Shown: piece by piece, positions 21,339 through 33,276 of the stretch
Numbering within the stretch: position 1 is the stretch's first letter
Layout of the letters: each line of letters begins with the position of its first letter
From: Persicaria tinctoria
Lineage: Eukaryota; Streptophyta; Magnoliopsida; Caryophyllales; Polygonaceae
Length of the DNA: 64,000 nt
Reading direction: 5' to 3'
Assembly (NCBI GenBank): GCA_037127255.1
Contig: JBANSL010000017.1
Span: 68,312,857-68,376,856 of the forward strand
Position numbers and translations under genes: made by a program
Notes under the pieces: generated by a model
The model's database searches: none
What the model saw: only the letters and a program-made list of their open reading frames with translations
What the model was told of the DNA's origin: nothing

Positions 21339-22225
21339 ATGGAGAACTTGCTGGGCTTGCTCCGGATCCGAATCAAGCGCGGTGTCGACCTTGCGATTCG
21401 CGACTTCAAGAGCAGCGATCCGTACGTCGTCGTCCGCCTCGGCAAGCAGGTATCTTTTCCCCTCTTTCTCCCTCTCTGTACCTGCTTTCCGATTCCTCCA
21501 AGATTCCAGCTTTTTGCGGATTAGGGTTTGTATGTTGAAATTGAGTAAACCAGGCTAAAATTTCCTTGTTCAGTGATCTGATCCGTTGTTGTTTCCATGG
21601 AATTTCTCTGTTAACAGAAGCTGAAGACTCGAGTTGTAAGGAAGTGCCTCAATCCGGAGTGGAACGAGGACTTAACCCTATGCGTTACCGATCCGAACCA
21701 GCCCGTGAAGCTCGTAAGTCCGCCTTCAACCCTAATTAAACTCAAGAATCTCACATTCGATCTCTGGTATCGCGCATTTGGCTTAAATTCCCCGATCGGA
21801 ACAATTTGCGAGTTTGCCGGGGATTGTGTAGCTGTCAAATTTGGGGATATGACTGTTTTTGTAATCTTGCTGCCTAGAATTTTCCTTTCACGGAACTCAT
21901 GTGATTTCGACCCCACATTGCTGCTGTCATACAGATGGTCTACGACAAGGACACCTTCACGTTCGACGACAAGATGGGCGACGCGGAGCTTGACATCAAG
22001 CCGTTCCTGGAGGCGGTGAAGATGAACCTGAAGGGGATTCCAAGCGGAACGATCATAACGAGGCTAAGGCCGGGCAGGCAGAACTGCTTGATCGAGGAGA
22101 GCGACGTCGCTTGGGTGGACGGGGAGGTCGTGCAGAGCATGTTCCTCCGGCTCAGGAACGTAGAGCGCGGCGAAGTCGAGCTCGAGCTGCGGTGGACCGA
22201 TGTCCCTGGCGCCCGGGGCCTGTAG
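21339..22225 (+). CDS. Single C2-domain protein of the CAR (C2-domain ABA-related) family
   Basis: Three exons (21339-21449, 21618-21713, 21935-22225) with GT-AG introns join to 498 nt, giving 165 residues. The protein starts MENLLGLLRIRIKRGVDLAIRD and is almost entirely one C2 domain. DFKSSDPYVVVRLGKQ, LNPEWNEDLTLCV and VYDKDTFTFDDKMGDAEL supply the expected calcium-binding acidic residues. The ending VERGEVELELRWTDV is typical of CAR proteins. In that family the protein binds membranes in a calcium-dependent way and recruits abscisic acid receptors to the plasma membrane; some members are also described as GTPase-activating proteins. No signal peptide is seen. Length is normal and frames are intact. 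The exact paralogue cannot be decided. Confidence 0.9.
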
Positions 22226-23661
22226 AAGATGATGGTTTTAGGATTTGGGAGTGTTGTTTTTTGAGGGCTTGTAGATAGGAAGTTCCTCTATCAACAAAGG
22301 TTTTTTTTTTGTGCTTTTAAGCTTGTTTGAGCTTTGAAGCACTTGAATTTATGGAGATGAGATGAGATGAGGGCATTAGAACAATGTTTACATGTGTTAT
22401 GTAATGTGTTTGTGTGTGATTTAGAATTTAGATGATGGTGTAAGGACAATTTTATGAATCTTAATATAGGTGTGGTAATTTCCATTTTTTGATTCATCGG
22501 CATTTTACTATAAAAAAACTTGACGATCCAAACTTTTTTTTTTAAACCTTAGTCCACTTCGATTGGTTCAATCGCTTTACATCTGGATTGACTACTGTGT
22601 CTGTGTGGTCCTTTTAAAGGGTTGATCCCCCACTTTGCACATGAACATCGATTTTGGTGCTCATTTTCTTTCTTAAATATGGGTTGAACATAGACGCTAA
22701 ATAATACTCTCTTCGTCCAACAATACATGTTCTTTTACGGAGTATTTTTTAGCACACCTATTTCTTTAGCCTACTCATGTGTACCGCACCCCGTACATGC
22801 AATTATGCAATTGATCACTTTTTTTGACTGCTTTAAACTATTGTAGGCGCCAACTGTTCAACCTGCTACATTATTACCGGAGTATATTATTCTCACATTT
22901 GTAAACCGATTTAGCATAGGTGGTGTTTATGACTACAATCACAAGTCTTTCTTCTCAAATTACAACACCTCTACCTTGCCAATTCCATTTCTACTCCTGG
23001 TAAAAGCTCATAACACATTCAATTTTTTTTTATTTCTCATCACCAAATTTAAATGACCCTGCTGTTGAACTACCCTATAGTCCTATACCCTACATTTATG
23101 TACAATCTTCCTCATCTGATTTATGTTTATATTAAATTATACATATGTTTTGACATTCTCTTTTATTTCATCTTGTTTACAAATATCACAACAACGTGGC
23201 AATGGAAATTTCCAAATCTTATCTCCAAGATCTTGTCTACATTAACACACCCATCTATACAACTCTCGTACTCAAAGTTGTCATAAAAAAGGAAGCAAAC
23301 TAATTCGAAGGGAAACCCACCTTTCAGAGTTTTACTTTTATGGATGAGCATGTATGTATTATTCTCTCTATGTATTTCAATAATATCATATCATGTATTT
23401 TCAATATAGTAATGGCCCTATTTTTTTTTTGTGTACTATATTATATTTCTATCTCAATTGGACTTTATATTATTATGAGCTTTTCAAAATTATGGTAGTG
23501 ACGTTTGGAAATGGTGGTAGACGAAGAAGGGGATGGAGAATGAGTCTCTTGAGCCATGAAGCATCATTAGATCTTCACCATTCTTTCTATCACACACCTT
23601 TGCCCTCTTCCATTGAAGAGGAAAGAAGAATCTTCCAAGCGGACAAGAGACCAAAGAATAG
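22226..23661. other. 3' UTR of the C2-domain gene and intergenic region
   Basis: The first 200-250 bp probably hold the 3' UTR. The remainder is AT-rich with no recognisable gene. A MITE-like edge (CTCTCTTCGTCC) is visible near 22708. Confidence 0.5.
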
Positions 23662-23663
23662 TA

Positions 23664-23796
23664 CTCCCTCCGTTGCAAAATATAAGAGCTTTTACTATTT
23701 GATACGTTTTTTAATGAGCTAAAAACTCCATGAAAAATTAAAATTTTTTACATAGTATTATACATATAACGCCCTTATATTTTGCAACGGAGGTAG
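23664..23796. mobile_element. Stowaway-like MITE
   Basis: It starts CTCCCTCCGTTGCAAAATATAAG-like sequence and ends with the inverse (CTTATATTTTGCAACGGAGG). TA dinucleotides flank it at 23662-23663 and 23797-23798. At 133 bp it fits a Tc1/Mariner-derived Stowaway element. Confidence 0.85.
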
Positions 23797-23798
23797 TA

Positions 23799-24207
23799 TG
23801 ATTTTCTATCAGAAATAGAGCACCTACAACTATTATCTCTGTAATGATTTCGGAGTTCTATCATTTGAAGACAAGACAGATGGTTCTTCGTCTCATATAC
23901 TATTCTAGCGCAACCTATAAAATGTAAAATGTAACTTTGAAGTATCAATTCTAATTAACACTTATATACTTATTAGACAAACTATGGAATTTACAAATTC
24001 AAATCAAAATTCTGTTTTGATGATATTTTAGTATTGACAATTTAGAGTCATTTGTTTTGAATTTCATTTTTTTAATAAAAGATTTTCAAAAATAAAAATA
24101 GAATTTAATTTCATAAAAATATTTTTAACACTTTATAATTTTGAAAATAAAGCTGATTATAATATATTTATTACAAAGTATATAATTCAAAATAAATAAT
24201 ATACTAT
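23799..24207. other. AT-rich spacer left of Copia-1
   Basis: No gene or repeat structure is recognised. Confidence 0.5.
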
Positions 24208-24414
24208 TGTAAGATTGATCAAACGCTCTGATTGTATTAATTGTATTCTCAAGTGTACCTAATTAACAAGCGGGTACATTGCCTTTTATAGGCAAGGGAG
24301 GCCTAATATGATCAAAATTGATAGAAGGCCGTAAGGGCCGTAATACAAAGGAGCCGAAAAAGGTACAGTAAGTGTACAGTAGTAGGAAGTGAATAATTCA
24401 TCTATATCACAACA
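24208..24414 (-). repeat. 3' LTR of Copia-1
   Basis: On the minus strand it begins TGTTGTGATATAGATG and ends ATCTTACA. It carries a 10-bp insertion (around 24370) relative to the partner LTR at 39553-39748. A purine-rich PPT-like GAGGGGGAG lies near 24646-24654, upstream on the minus strand. Confidence 0.9.
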
Positions 24415-24656
24415 CTTACCCTTGAATATTCACCTTTAAAGCCGAGAGTAAATAATGCTGCCGTCTCGATAAAACCTCGCTAAGGAAAACCCAGAGGGGA
24501 AAAAGCCAAAGCTTATGAAAAAGAGTACGGCTTGCTTTGTACTCTTCTGGGATACTGTACTGCCTCATTAAAAACCTTGTCAGGAAAAACCCTGTGGGAT
24601 AAAAACCTGAGTTAAGGGAAAAAGAGTGCAGTGCGTACTATTTTCTCCCCCTCAAT

Positions 24657-27600
24657 TTAATGTGCCTCTTGGAGTCGACACATCCCGATTTTGTACACAA
24701 GTTCTTTAAACCTGTTTGGGGGTAGTGACTTTGTGAATAGGTCAGCAGGATTATCACTTGATCGGATTTGTTGTATATTTACTGTGCCTTCTTTCTCTAG
24801 ATCATGAGTTGAGAAGAGCTTCGGTGAAATGTGCTTAGTCCGATCACCTTTGATATATCCTTCCTTCACTTGAGTGATGCATGCAGAATTGTCTTCATAA
24901 ATAATGGTTGGGCTTCCAGCGATTGATCTTAGTCTGCATTCTCCTTGTATATACTTAACTATGGATCTCAGCCAAACACACTCTCTTCCAGCTTCATATA
25001 GAGCAATTAATTCAGCGTGATTTGAGGATGTAGCGGTAAGAGTCGGCTTTGTTGACTTCCATGAGATCGCCGTATCTCCATAGGTGAATACATAACCATT
25101 TTGAGATCTAGCTTTGTGAGGATCTGAAAGATATCCTGCATCTGCATACCCAACAAGAGTGGCATTTGCATGATTACGATAATACAAACCAAGATCATGT
25201 GTACCTCGCAAATATCGGAATACATGCTTGATTCCGTTCCAATGTCTTCTTCTTGGAGCTGAGCTGTATCTTGACAATAAGCTTATAGCGAAAGCTATAT
25301 CTGGTGTAGTATTATTTGCCAAGTACATCAATGGACCAATTGCACTTAAGTAAGGAACTTCTGGGCCAAGAATTTCTTCATCTTCTTCTCTAGGTCGAAA
25401 GTGATCATCCTGTATACCAAGAGAACGAACTACCATAGGTGATGTTAATGGGTGTGCCTTGTCCATGTAAAATCTCTTTAAGATTTTCTCGGTATCAGTA
25501 CTTTGATGAACAAATATTCCATCTTTTAAATGCTCAATTTGTAAACCAATACAAAACTTGGTTCTACCGAGGTCTTTCATTTCAAATTCTTTCATCAAAT
25601 ATTTTGCAGTGCTTTCCAACTCATTTGACGTACCTATAATATTCAAATCATCAACATACACTGCAATAATAGCAAAACCACTTTTGGAATGCTTAATAAA
25701 GACACATGGACAGATAGCATTATTGTGGTATCCTTCTTTAATAAGATATTCACTTAATCGATTATACCACATTCTTCCAGATTGCTTAAGACCATATAAC
25801 GATCTTTGCAACTTTATAGAGAACATTTCTCTATTCTCGGTATTCTGCATCTGAGGCATTTTTAGTCCTTCTGGGACTTTCATGTATATGTCACTATCAA
25901 GTGATCCATATAAATATGCAGTTACGACATCCATTAGTCGCATATGTAGTCCTTCTGGGACTTTCATGTTAGGCTAATTAAAAATCTCAGTGTAGTTGCA
26001 TCAACTACCGGGGAATATGTTTGCTCATAATCTATCCCGGGTATTTGAGAAAAACCTTGGGGTACAAGCCTTGCTTTGTACCTCACAATTTCATTTTTCT
26101 CATTTCGCTTTCTTACGAATACCCATTTATAGCCTACTGGCTTTACACCTTTTGGTGTAAGCTTAACAGGACCAAAAACTTCACGTTTTCCTAATGACTT
26201 TAACTCAGCCTGGATTGCCTCTTTCCATTTAATTGGCCAGTCATTTTTGCGACGACATTCGTCGACACTTTGTGGCTCAATTTCATTGTCATCAACGATT
26301 ATTTTCGTGGCAACAGAGTATGCAAACACCTCATCAAGGATAATATCCTTTCTATTCCATTGTATTCTTGTAGAAACATAATTTACAGAAATTTCATAAT
26401 TATCAATGTTTCTATCCTCATCTAGAATACTTTTGTCTTCTAATGCGCCCTCCGCATTTTCCGAGATGTCTTTATCACATTCCTCTTGTATTTTGGCATT
26501 TTCTCCCCCTGAATTTATCAGTGGGACAATTTTCATAACGTCTTCTTGACGTCTACTTTTCCTTGGTTTTAAATCTTTAGAACCAAGAGGCCTGCCACGT
26601 TTTCGTTGTATCGTGGACTCATTTACAGGTTGCTGCACAGCTGTTTGTCTCTCAGGAATTTCAATCCTTTCAGGGGCATTTATAGCAGGCACATGTGACT
26701 TTGTCACTTTCTTTGTGTCTGTAAACGAATCTGGCAATTGATTCGCTATACTCTGTAAATGTATAATTTTATCCACTTCTTGTTCACACACTTTAGTACG
26801 TGGATCCATATGAGATAATAATGGAGCATTCCACGTAATTTCTTTTCTCTTTTCTCCACCTAATGTTGGGAATAAATTTTCATCAAAATGACAATCAGCA
26901 AACCTTGCTGTAAATAAATCTCCCGTTGTTGGTTCAAGGTACTTAATTATCGATGCAGAATCAAAACCAACATAAATTCCCAATCTCCTTTGTGGACCCA
27001 TTTTTGTACGTTGTGGTGGAGCAATGGGTACATAAACTGCACATCCAAAAATTCCCAAATGAGATATATTTGGCTCTTTACCAATCACAAGTTGTAATGG
27101 GGATTGTTTGTGATAAGCGGTTGGTCTTATCCTAACCAACGCCGCTGCATGTAAAATAGCATGTCCCCAGACAGATGATGGCAGTTTAGACTTCATTAAT
27201 AATGGTCTAGCGATTATTTGTAATCGCTTTATCAAAGATTCAGCAAGACCATTTTGTGTGTGAACATGAGCCACTGAATGCTCAATTTCAATCCCAATTG
27301 ACATGCAATAGTCACTAAATGTTTGGGATGTAAATTCTACTGCATTATCAAGTCATATTTTCTTGATTGTATAATCCGGAAATTGAGCTCGTAACCGGAT
27401 AATCTGTGCAAGGAGTTTAGCAAAAGCTGTATTTCTTGTCAATAAAAGACTTACATGTGACCATCTTGTTGATGCATCTATTAGCACCATAAAATATCGA
27501 AATGGTCCACACGGTGGAACTATTGGTCCACATATATCTCCCTGTATTCTTTCTAAGAACATTGGAGACTCATTCTCAAGTTTACTCTTGGAAGGCCTGA

Positions 27601-28208
27601 TTATTAATTTACCAAGTGAACAACCAGTACAATTGAAATCATTCGATCTGAGAATTTTCACATTCTTCAGCGAATGTCCATTTGAACTTTCAATAATTCT
27701 ATGCATCATAACATTTCCTGGATGACCCAAACGGTCATGCCATAATGTGAACATCCTTTTATCATCCAACTTTTCAGATGTTACATTTACGTCTATCGGA
27801 CTTATATATGTATAATATAGTCCAGAAGAATAAGCTAGCAGCTTTTCTAGGATGTTCTTCTTGCCATTTCTATATCCAGTGATACATAGATATTCTTTTC
27901 CACCTTGATTCATGGTTTCCATATGAAACCCATTCAGACGCATATCTCTGAAACTCAACAAGTTTCTTCGAGATTTACTTGAATATAATGCGTCATTTAT
28001 AATCAGTTTTGTCCCTTCAGGGAGCAAAATACAAGCTCTTCCAGAGCCTTCTATCATCTTTGCCACACCGGATATTGTTCTGACATTTGCCTCGATTAAT
28101 GTCAATTGTGTGAAGTATTCTCTGCTTCTCAAGATGGTGTACGTGGGTAGTGGCACTGTCTACCAGACATTGATCTTTGCCACTTGGTTTAACTTCACTT
28201 ATATCCAT
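24657..28208 (-). pseudogene. Copia-1 pol: protease, integrase, reverse transcriptase, RNase H, disrupted
   Basis: Reading leftward, the protease motif DSATTH appears near 28150, then a frameshift. The integrase zinc-binding segment (WHDRLGH ... CTGC) and core follow to 27353. An in-frame TGA at 27353-27355 interrupts the core just before LDNAVEF. The core continues to about 25964 with GRPLGSKD-like linker sequence. A stop and frame change at about 25964-25970 coincide with a 23-bp repeat (25863-25885 and 25947-25969). Reverse transcriptase continues with DVVTAYLYG and the catalytic VYVDDLNIIG. RNase H ends at 24657 (YADAGYLSDP, EDNSACI). These enzymes would process, copy and integrate the element. 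The breaks are few and the family is clear. Confidence 0.9.
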
Positions 28209-28384
28209 ATCTTCAATATAAAAGAGATATAATTAAAACTTTAATACATTTTTATTCATTAATAATATATAACAAGTACATTAAAAGTAATGCAGAAAGT
28301 AAACACACTGCGATATGTTACATGAAATAAACACACTGCGATATGTTACAAAAGTAAACTGCATGGAAATAAAAGTACTAGTAT

Positions 28385-29440
28385 TTAATAGTTCACAATA
28401 TCACTAAGTCTGAAATCTCCATCTCCGTCAGGAGTATTTGCGAAGAAACCAGAGATGTCCAGATCGGACTCAGGTGGAGTGTTATTGACAAAATTACTCT
28501 CCACCTTCTTTCCTTTGTTCTTGGATGTCTGATACAACTCAACCAAATGTTTAGCTGTGCGACATACCTTCGCCCAGTGGCCTGTCATGCCACATCTGTA
28601 ACATGGAGATTTGGATTTCTGAGTAGATCCCGATGGATCTTTTCGGACCATCAACTTATCATTCCCCTTTGAAGAGGATGCTCCGGGAGCTTTGTGCCAC
28701 TGATTAGTAGCAAAGCTTCTACCACAACCACGACCACGACCTCGACCTCTACCGCGATTATTCCCATCTCCACGGTTATTCGTATTCCAGCCACCATCTC
28801 CCTGAGATGTATATTGACCTGGGAACATTCCATGTGCTGCATTCGTCTCAGTATATGGAGCAGCACCAGTAGGCCTTAGGTTGTGGTTCTTCATCAGAAG
28901 TTCATTATTTTGCTCAGCCACAAGTAATACTGATATCAAATCAGAATACTTTGTAAAACCCCTCTCTCTATATTGTTGTTGCAAGAGCACATTTGATGCG
29001 TGCATTGTAGAGAAGGTTTTATCAAGCATATTTTCTTCAGAGATTTTCTGCCCACATAAACGTAACTGAGACGTGATCCTGAATAAGGCAGAATTAAAAT
29101 CACTGACAGACTTAAAATCCTGGAACCTCAGATTGCTCCAGTCATATGTGGCTTTTGGGAGTAAAACTTTCTCCTGATGCCCATATCTCTGACTTAAGTT
29201 CTCTCATAACTCTTTAGGATCTTCCACCAGTAAGTATTCAGACTTAAGGCTTTCATTCACATGATGGCGCAAAAATATAATCGCCTTTGCCTTATCTTGC
29301 GGAGAAGTATCATTATTTTCAGAGATAGTTTCCAGTAGGCCATGAGCTTGGAGGTGAGACAGTGAACCAACCCTCATTCAAGATATCTCTGGCCCGATAA
29401 GTCGAGAATATCAAATTCCCGCTTTGTAAGATTTGCCATT
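28385..29440 (-). pseudogene. Copia-1 gag, disrupted
   Basis: The C-terminal 214 codons (28385-29029) are open. They include a glycine-arginine-rich stretch (about 28690-28790) and one zinc knuckle, CYRCGMTGHWAKVC, near 28565-28606. Upstream, recognisable gag sequence (DWSNLRFQDFKSVSDFNSAL) continues to about 29200, where TGA at 29204-29206 replaces a likely tryptophan codon. Further N-terminal sequence to about 29440 is partly out of frame. Gag packages the element RNA into virus-like particles. Confidence 0.85.
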
Positions 29441-29895
<455 letters not shown>

Positions 29896-29898
29896 AAA

Positions 29899-30576
29899 AT
29901 GAGAAACCCCCTTTTGCGGAGTACGCGCTCCACGCGCGGAAACCTTTCCCCCATCCACTCCCCGTCTGTGTTGCCTCCTCAGAGCCCCTTTCTCTTTGTG
30001 AAGCGATCGCCATGGTCGTACAAGCTTTATGCCACAAATCTAATTATCAACCTTATCCTTGATGATTGGCCTATTAACCCCCTAATTGATGGGATCTTTG
30101 CTAGATCTAGACTCTGTGTTGGTAGATTTCTCTTGGCTACAGAGGTTGCCCTAATCCCTGAGATTTCGTATGAATTTGGGGAAATCCCTAATCCTCCCAC
30201 GATTAAGCCTCGCTGGTGCCGTCTGAGTGCAAGGATGGTGTTGATGTCTCAAGCCTGGTCTTATCGACCCCCTCCTTGGCCAAATCTGAATGGTACGGTC
30301 GATAGAACTTTAAGGTTCTGGGAAGCTTCGATTGGCTCTGATCTCTGCTCGTTCATGATTACGGGAGTGGTCCACTGCAACAAGTTTGGTTCTTGGGGCA
30401 CGCTTCTCCGCTCCAATGGGGTTTGCTCTTCTGATCTCTCTCTTCCTCACCGATCTCCCACAAAAATTTTCTATTTAAAGGGGTGTTGGGGATTCTGGTT
30501 TCCTCGCACCTCTCTTCTTAATACTTTCCTTTCTGAATTCATCCAATTTAACCAGTGTCGTGTTCTTGTTGTTTTC
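29899..30576 (+). other. LINE-B 5' leader, open in the ORF1 frame
   Basis: From ATG 29899, three bases inside the element, to the likely ORF1 start at 30577 there is no stop in the ORF1 frame (226 codons). Sequence such as RPPPWPNLNG is matched by RPPPWPHPQA in the LINE-A leader. It may be untranslated, or it may give an N-terminally extended ORF1 protein. Confidence 0.5.
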
Positions 30577-31476
30577 ATGGCTCCATCCCATGTGGATAAG
30601 GGGAAAAAACCGATGGTGGCAGATGATCCTGCCCCTGAATCGACTAATACCCGAAAGGGGATGCCGGAGGGCTTTAAACTCACTGAGGAGACTCCCCTCT
30701 CCGAGGATGCCCAGGAAGCTAGCCGAAAGGCTAGAGCCAAGAAGAAGTTCAAGAGGAGGACGATCAATAGGGAGAAGCTGATTGCCCTTCAAGGAAGGGT
30801 TCAGGAGAATATCTCCACTCTAAACCTGTCTTCTCTCTTTGCTACAATAATCGGTGATCCTATGGAAGCAAAGGAGGTGAGAAAGAAAGTGAGGTATGTC
30901 TGGAAATTTCTCTGTGGTGGGTTTCAGCTCATTCCAGTTGCTAACAACTGGTTTGAACTGAGATTTGATTTACCTGAGGACCGAGCTATGGTATGGGACA
31001 ATCGTCCCTATCATGTCTCTGGTCAGTTGATTCTTCTCCGTCCATGGAGGCTTGAGTTCGACCCTTGGTCTGAGCCTGTTACGACTCTTGACCTGTGGAT
31101 TCGGTTCCTGGGTTTGCCTGCTAAATATGTGAATGATGAAATCTTGAAGGATATAGTGGTGGAGAATAGGTTGAGGAAGGTTATCAGGGTGGCAGCTTTT
31201 AATTCTAAGGGTGCAAGATTTAGGTATCCTAGAGTGTGTGTTTCTATTGATATTACTATGGTGACTGGGAGAACTGTGTTTGTGGTCAATAAGGATGGGG
31301 AGGTGGAGTCCTTTCCCATTTGGTTTGAGGATTTCCCTCTTGGTTGTGGAAGTTGTGGGTCTACTGCACATACTTTTGATGAATGTCCTTACAGGAACTT
31401 GTGCAATGCTTCTGCCCCCCATCCTCCTATGCCACCCCCGGGTGGTGCTGAGCATGTTGCTGGTGAAGCTCCTTTG

Positions 31477-31630
31477 TATTAGATAAGACCTAGTCTAAGT
31501 TAGATAGAACTAAATCTACTTAGATAGATAGGTTAGTTGTTAAGATATAAGATATCAATCTATCTTAGTCTAAAGATAAAGATCTCCTTTGTATTATATA
31601 TTGTAAGTCTTGTGAAGGTAAATACAATCA
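31477..31630 (+). repeat. 5' LTR of Copia-2
   Basis: 154 bp, apparently identical to 32416-32569. Its TAG at 31480-31482 ends the interrupted LINE-B ORF1 frame. Confidence 0.88.
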
Positions 31631-31646
31631 AAACAATCGTTGCACC

Positions 31647-32432
31647 ATGTTAGAAGCCAATCCAATTTCCTCTCCTGCTGATCCATCAGTTACCAAACTG
31701 GTTACTGGTCCTGACTTACCCTATGACGATCCAAGTGCCTATCGTCATGTTGTGGGAAGCCTGCAGTACGCCCTTGTCACGCGGCCTGAGATCAGCTTTG
31801 CCGTCAACAGGGCTTGTCAACACATGCATCGTCCCTTAACTTCTCATTGGCAGCACGTTAAGCGCATCCTCCGCTATCTCAAAGGGACTCTTGATTATGG
31901 TCTCACCATCACAGCATCTCCTCGATCTGATCTGGTGGCTTACTCAGATGCCGGCTGGGCGACAGACCCATCTGGTCTTCGTTCTCAACACGGCTTCGCA
32001 GTGTACTTTGGCGGCAATCTTGTAAGTTGGTCCAGTCGCAAGCAGAAAGCACTCGCTCGCTCCAGCACTGAAGCTGAATACCGTGCTCTCTCCTTCACGG
32101 CTATTGAGCTTGCCTGGCTCCATCAGCTTCTGCATGAGCTTCGCATTCCCATTCAGCGACCCCCTGTGCTACTCTGCGATAACCAGTCGGCTACATTTCT
32201 TGCCAACAATCCTGCTATCACGTCTAAGTCAAAGCACATACAGCTGGATTATCATTACGTCCGGCAACAAGTTGATTCCAATGAGCTTCTGGTCCGCCAC
32301 ATTCCTGCCAGCCATCAGGTTGCTGATGTCTTCACCAAGGCACTCACTGGTCGGTCATTTACAGCAATTCGTCCCAAGCTCTTGGTCACTCCGCGCCCTT
32401 CAGCTTGCGGGGGGATATTAGATAAGACCTAG
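31647..32432 (+). pseudogene. Copia-2 reverse transcriptase end and RNase H
   Basis: The open frame of 261 codons covers the last part of a Copia polyprotein. YRHVVGSLQYALVTRPEI is the post-catalytic reverse transcriptase segment. RNase H follows with YSDAGWATDP, STEAEYRAL and LCDNQSATFLA, then HIQLDYHYVR and DVFTKAL near the end. The catalytic YVDD block is absent because the upstream part is deleted. The stop lies just inside the 3' LTR. Confidence 0.88.
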
Positions 32433-32569
32433 TCTAAGTTAGATAGAACTAAATCTACTTAGATAGATAGGTTAGTTGTTAAGATATAAGATATCAATCT
32501 ATCTTAGTCTAAAGATAAAGATCTCCTTTGTATTATATATTGTAAGTCTTGTGAAGGTAAATACAATCA
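32416..32569 (+). repeat. 3' LTR of Copia-2
   Basis: It follows the purine tract GCGGGGGGA and ends at ACAATCA, after which LINE-B ORF1 sequence resumes. Confidence 0.88.
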
Positions 32570-33276
32570 GTAAAGTTCATACTCTCACACTTTGGGTGCT
32601 GATGATGGTGAATGGGTTAGGGTGGGTGCTAGGAGGCCTATGGTGCTTCCCCCTCCCACCTTTGGCCATTCAAAAATGGAGATATTATCCTGCTTTGGCA
32701 AAAATGCAATGTTGTCTTCTGATTCTTCCCCATCTCTCTCCTCTGGGAGATCTGCTGATGCCTCTGTATCCAATGCTGCCGTTGTTTGTGAAGAAGCTCC
32801 CCCTTCACCCCCTGCTGCGACCACTGATGCTGTTCCTCTTGCTGCTGTATAGCCCCCAAATGATGAGATCATTGTTCCTAAAGTGGAATTGCAACCCGAC
32901 CTTTCATTTTGGGTAGCTGACGATGATGAGGATTTAGAGTTTGATGAAGATGAGTTTATTGATGATATTCTTGCAGGGGATGGACTTGCTGATCCTGGGT
33001 TTACTCAGGAGGATTATGATGCTATGCTTGTGGATATACCACATTCAGTTGAGTTCATTCTGCCTGATCTTAGCCGGTCTGAGCAGCTAGCTGCTTATCT
33101 GCAGGAGCAGTTCATTACACCCAATGCATCTCCCTCGGTGGAGCATGAGTTCAAGAAACTTGATATGGCTGTTGCTTCAAACTCTGAGTCTGGCAAGCGC
33201 AAAATGAAGGTTGAGGATGGTGATTCCGCTAGCTCTGCTATTACTCTGATGGGGGCTAGCAACAAGAAGGGAAAGC

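Larger units (their letters stand above)
31477..32569 (+). mobile_element. Copia-2, internally deleted LTR retrotransposon inside LINE-B ORF1
   Basis: Two 154-bp direct repeats (31477-31630 and 32416-32569) appear identical. They begin TATTAGATAAGACC and end ACAATCA. Only 785 bp lie between them: about 16 bp after the first LTR, then the end of a Copia polyprotein and a G-rich tract GCGGGGGGA before the second LTR. Gag, protease, integrase and most of reverse transcriptase are gone. No 5-bp target duplication is visible (CTTTG against GTAAA). Identical LTRs point to a very recent event. Confidence 0.88.

Noticed and set aside
28651..28879. Frames antisense or shifted to Copia-1 gag
   Set aside because: They are shadows of the Gly/Arg-rich gag segment.
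32476..32916. Plus-strand frame of 146 codons after Copia-2
   Set aside because: It is a shifted frame of LINE-B ORF1; the DDGEWVRVG frame is the real one.
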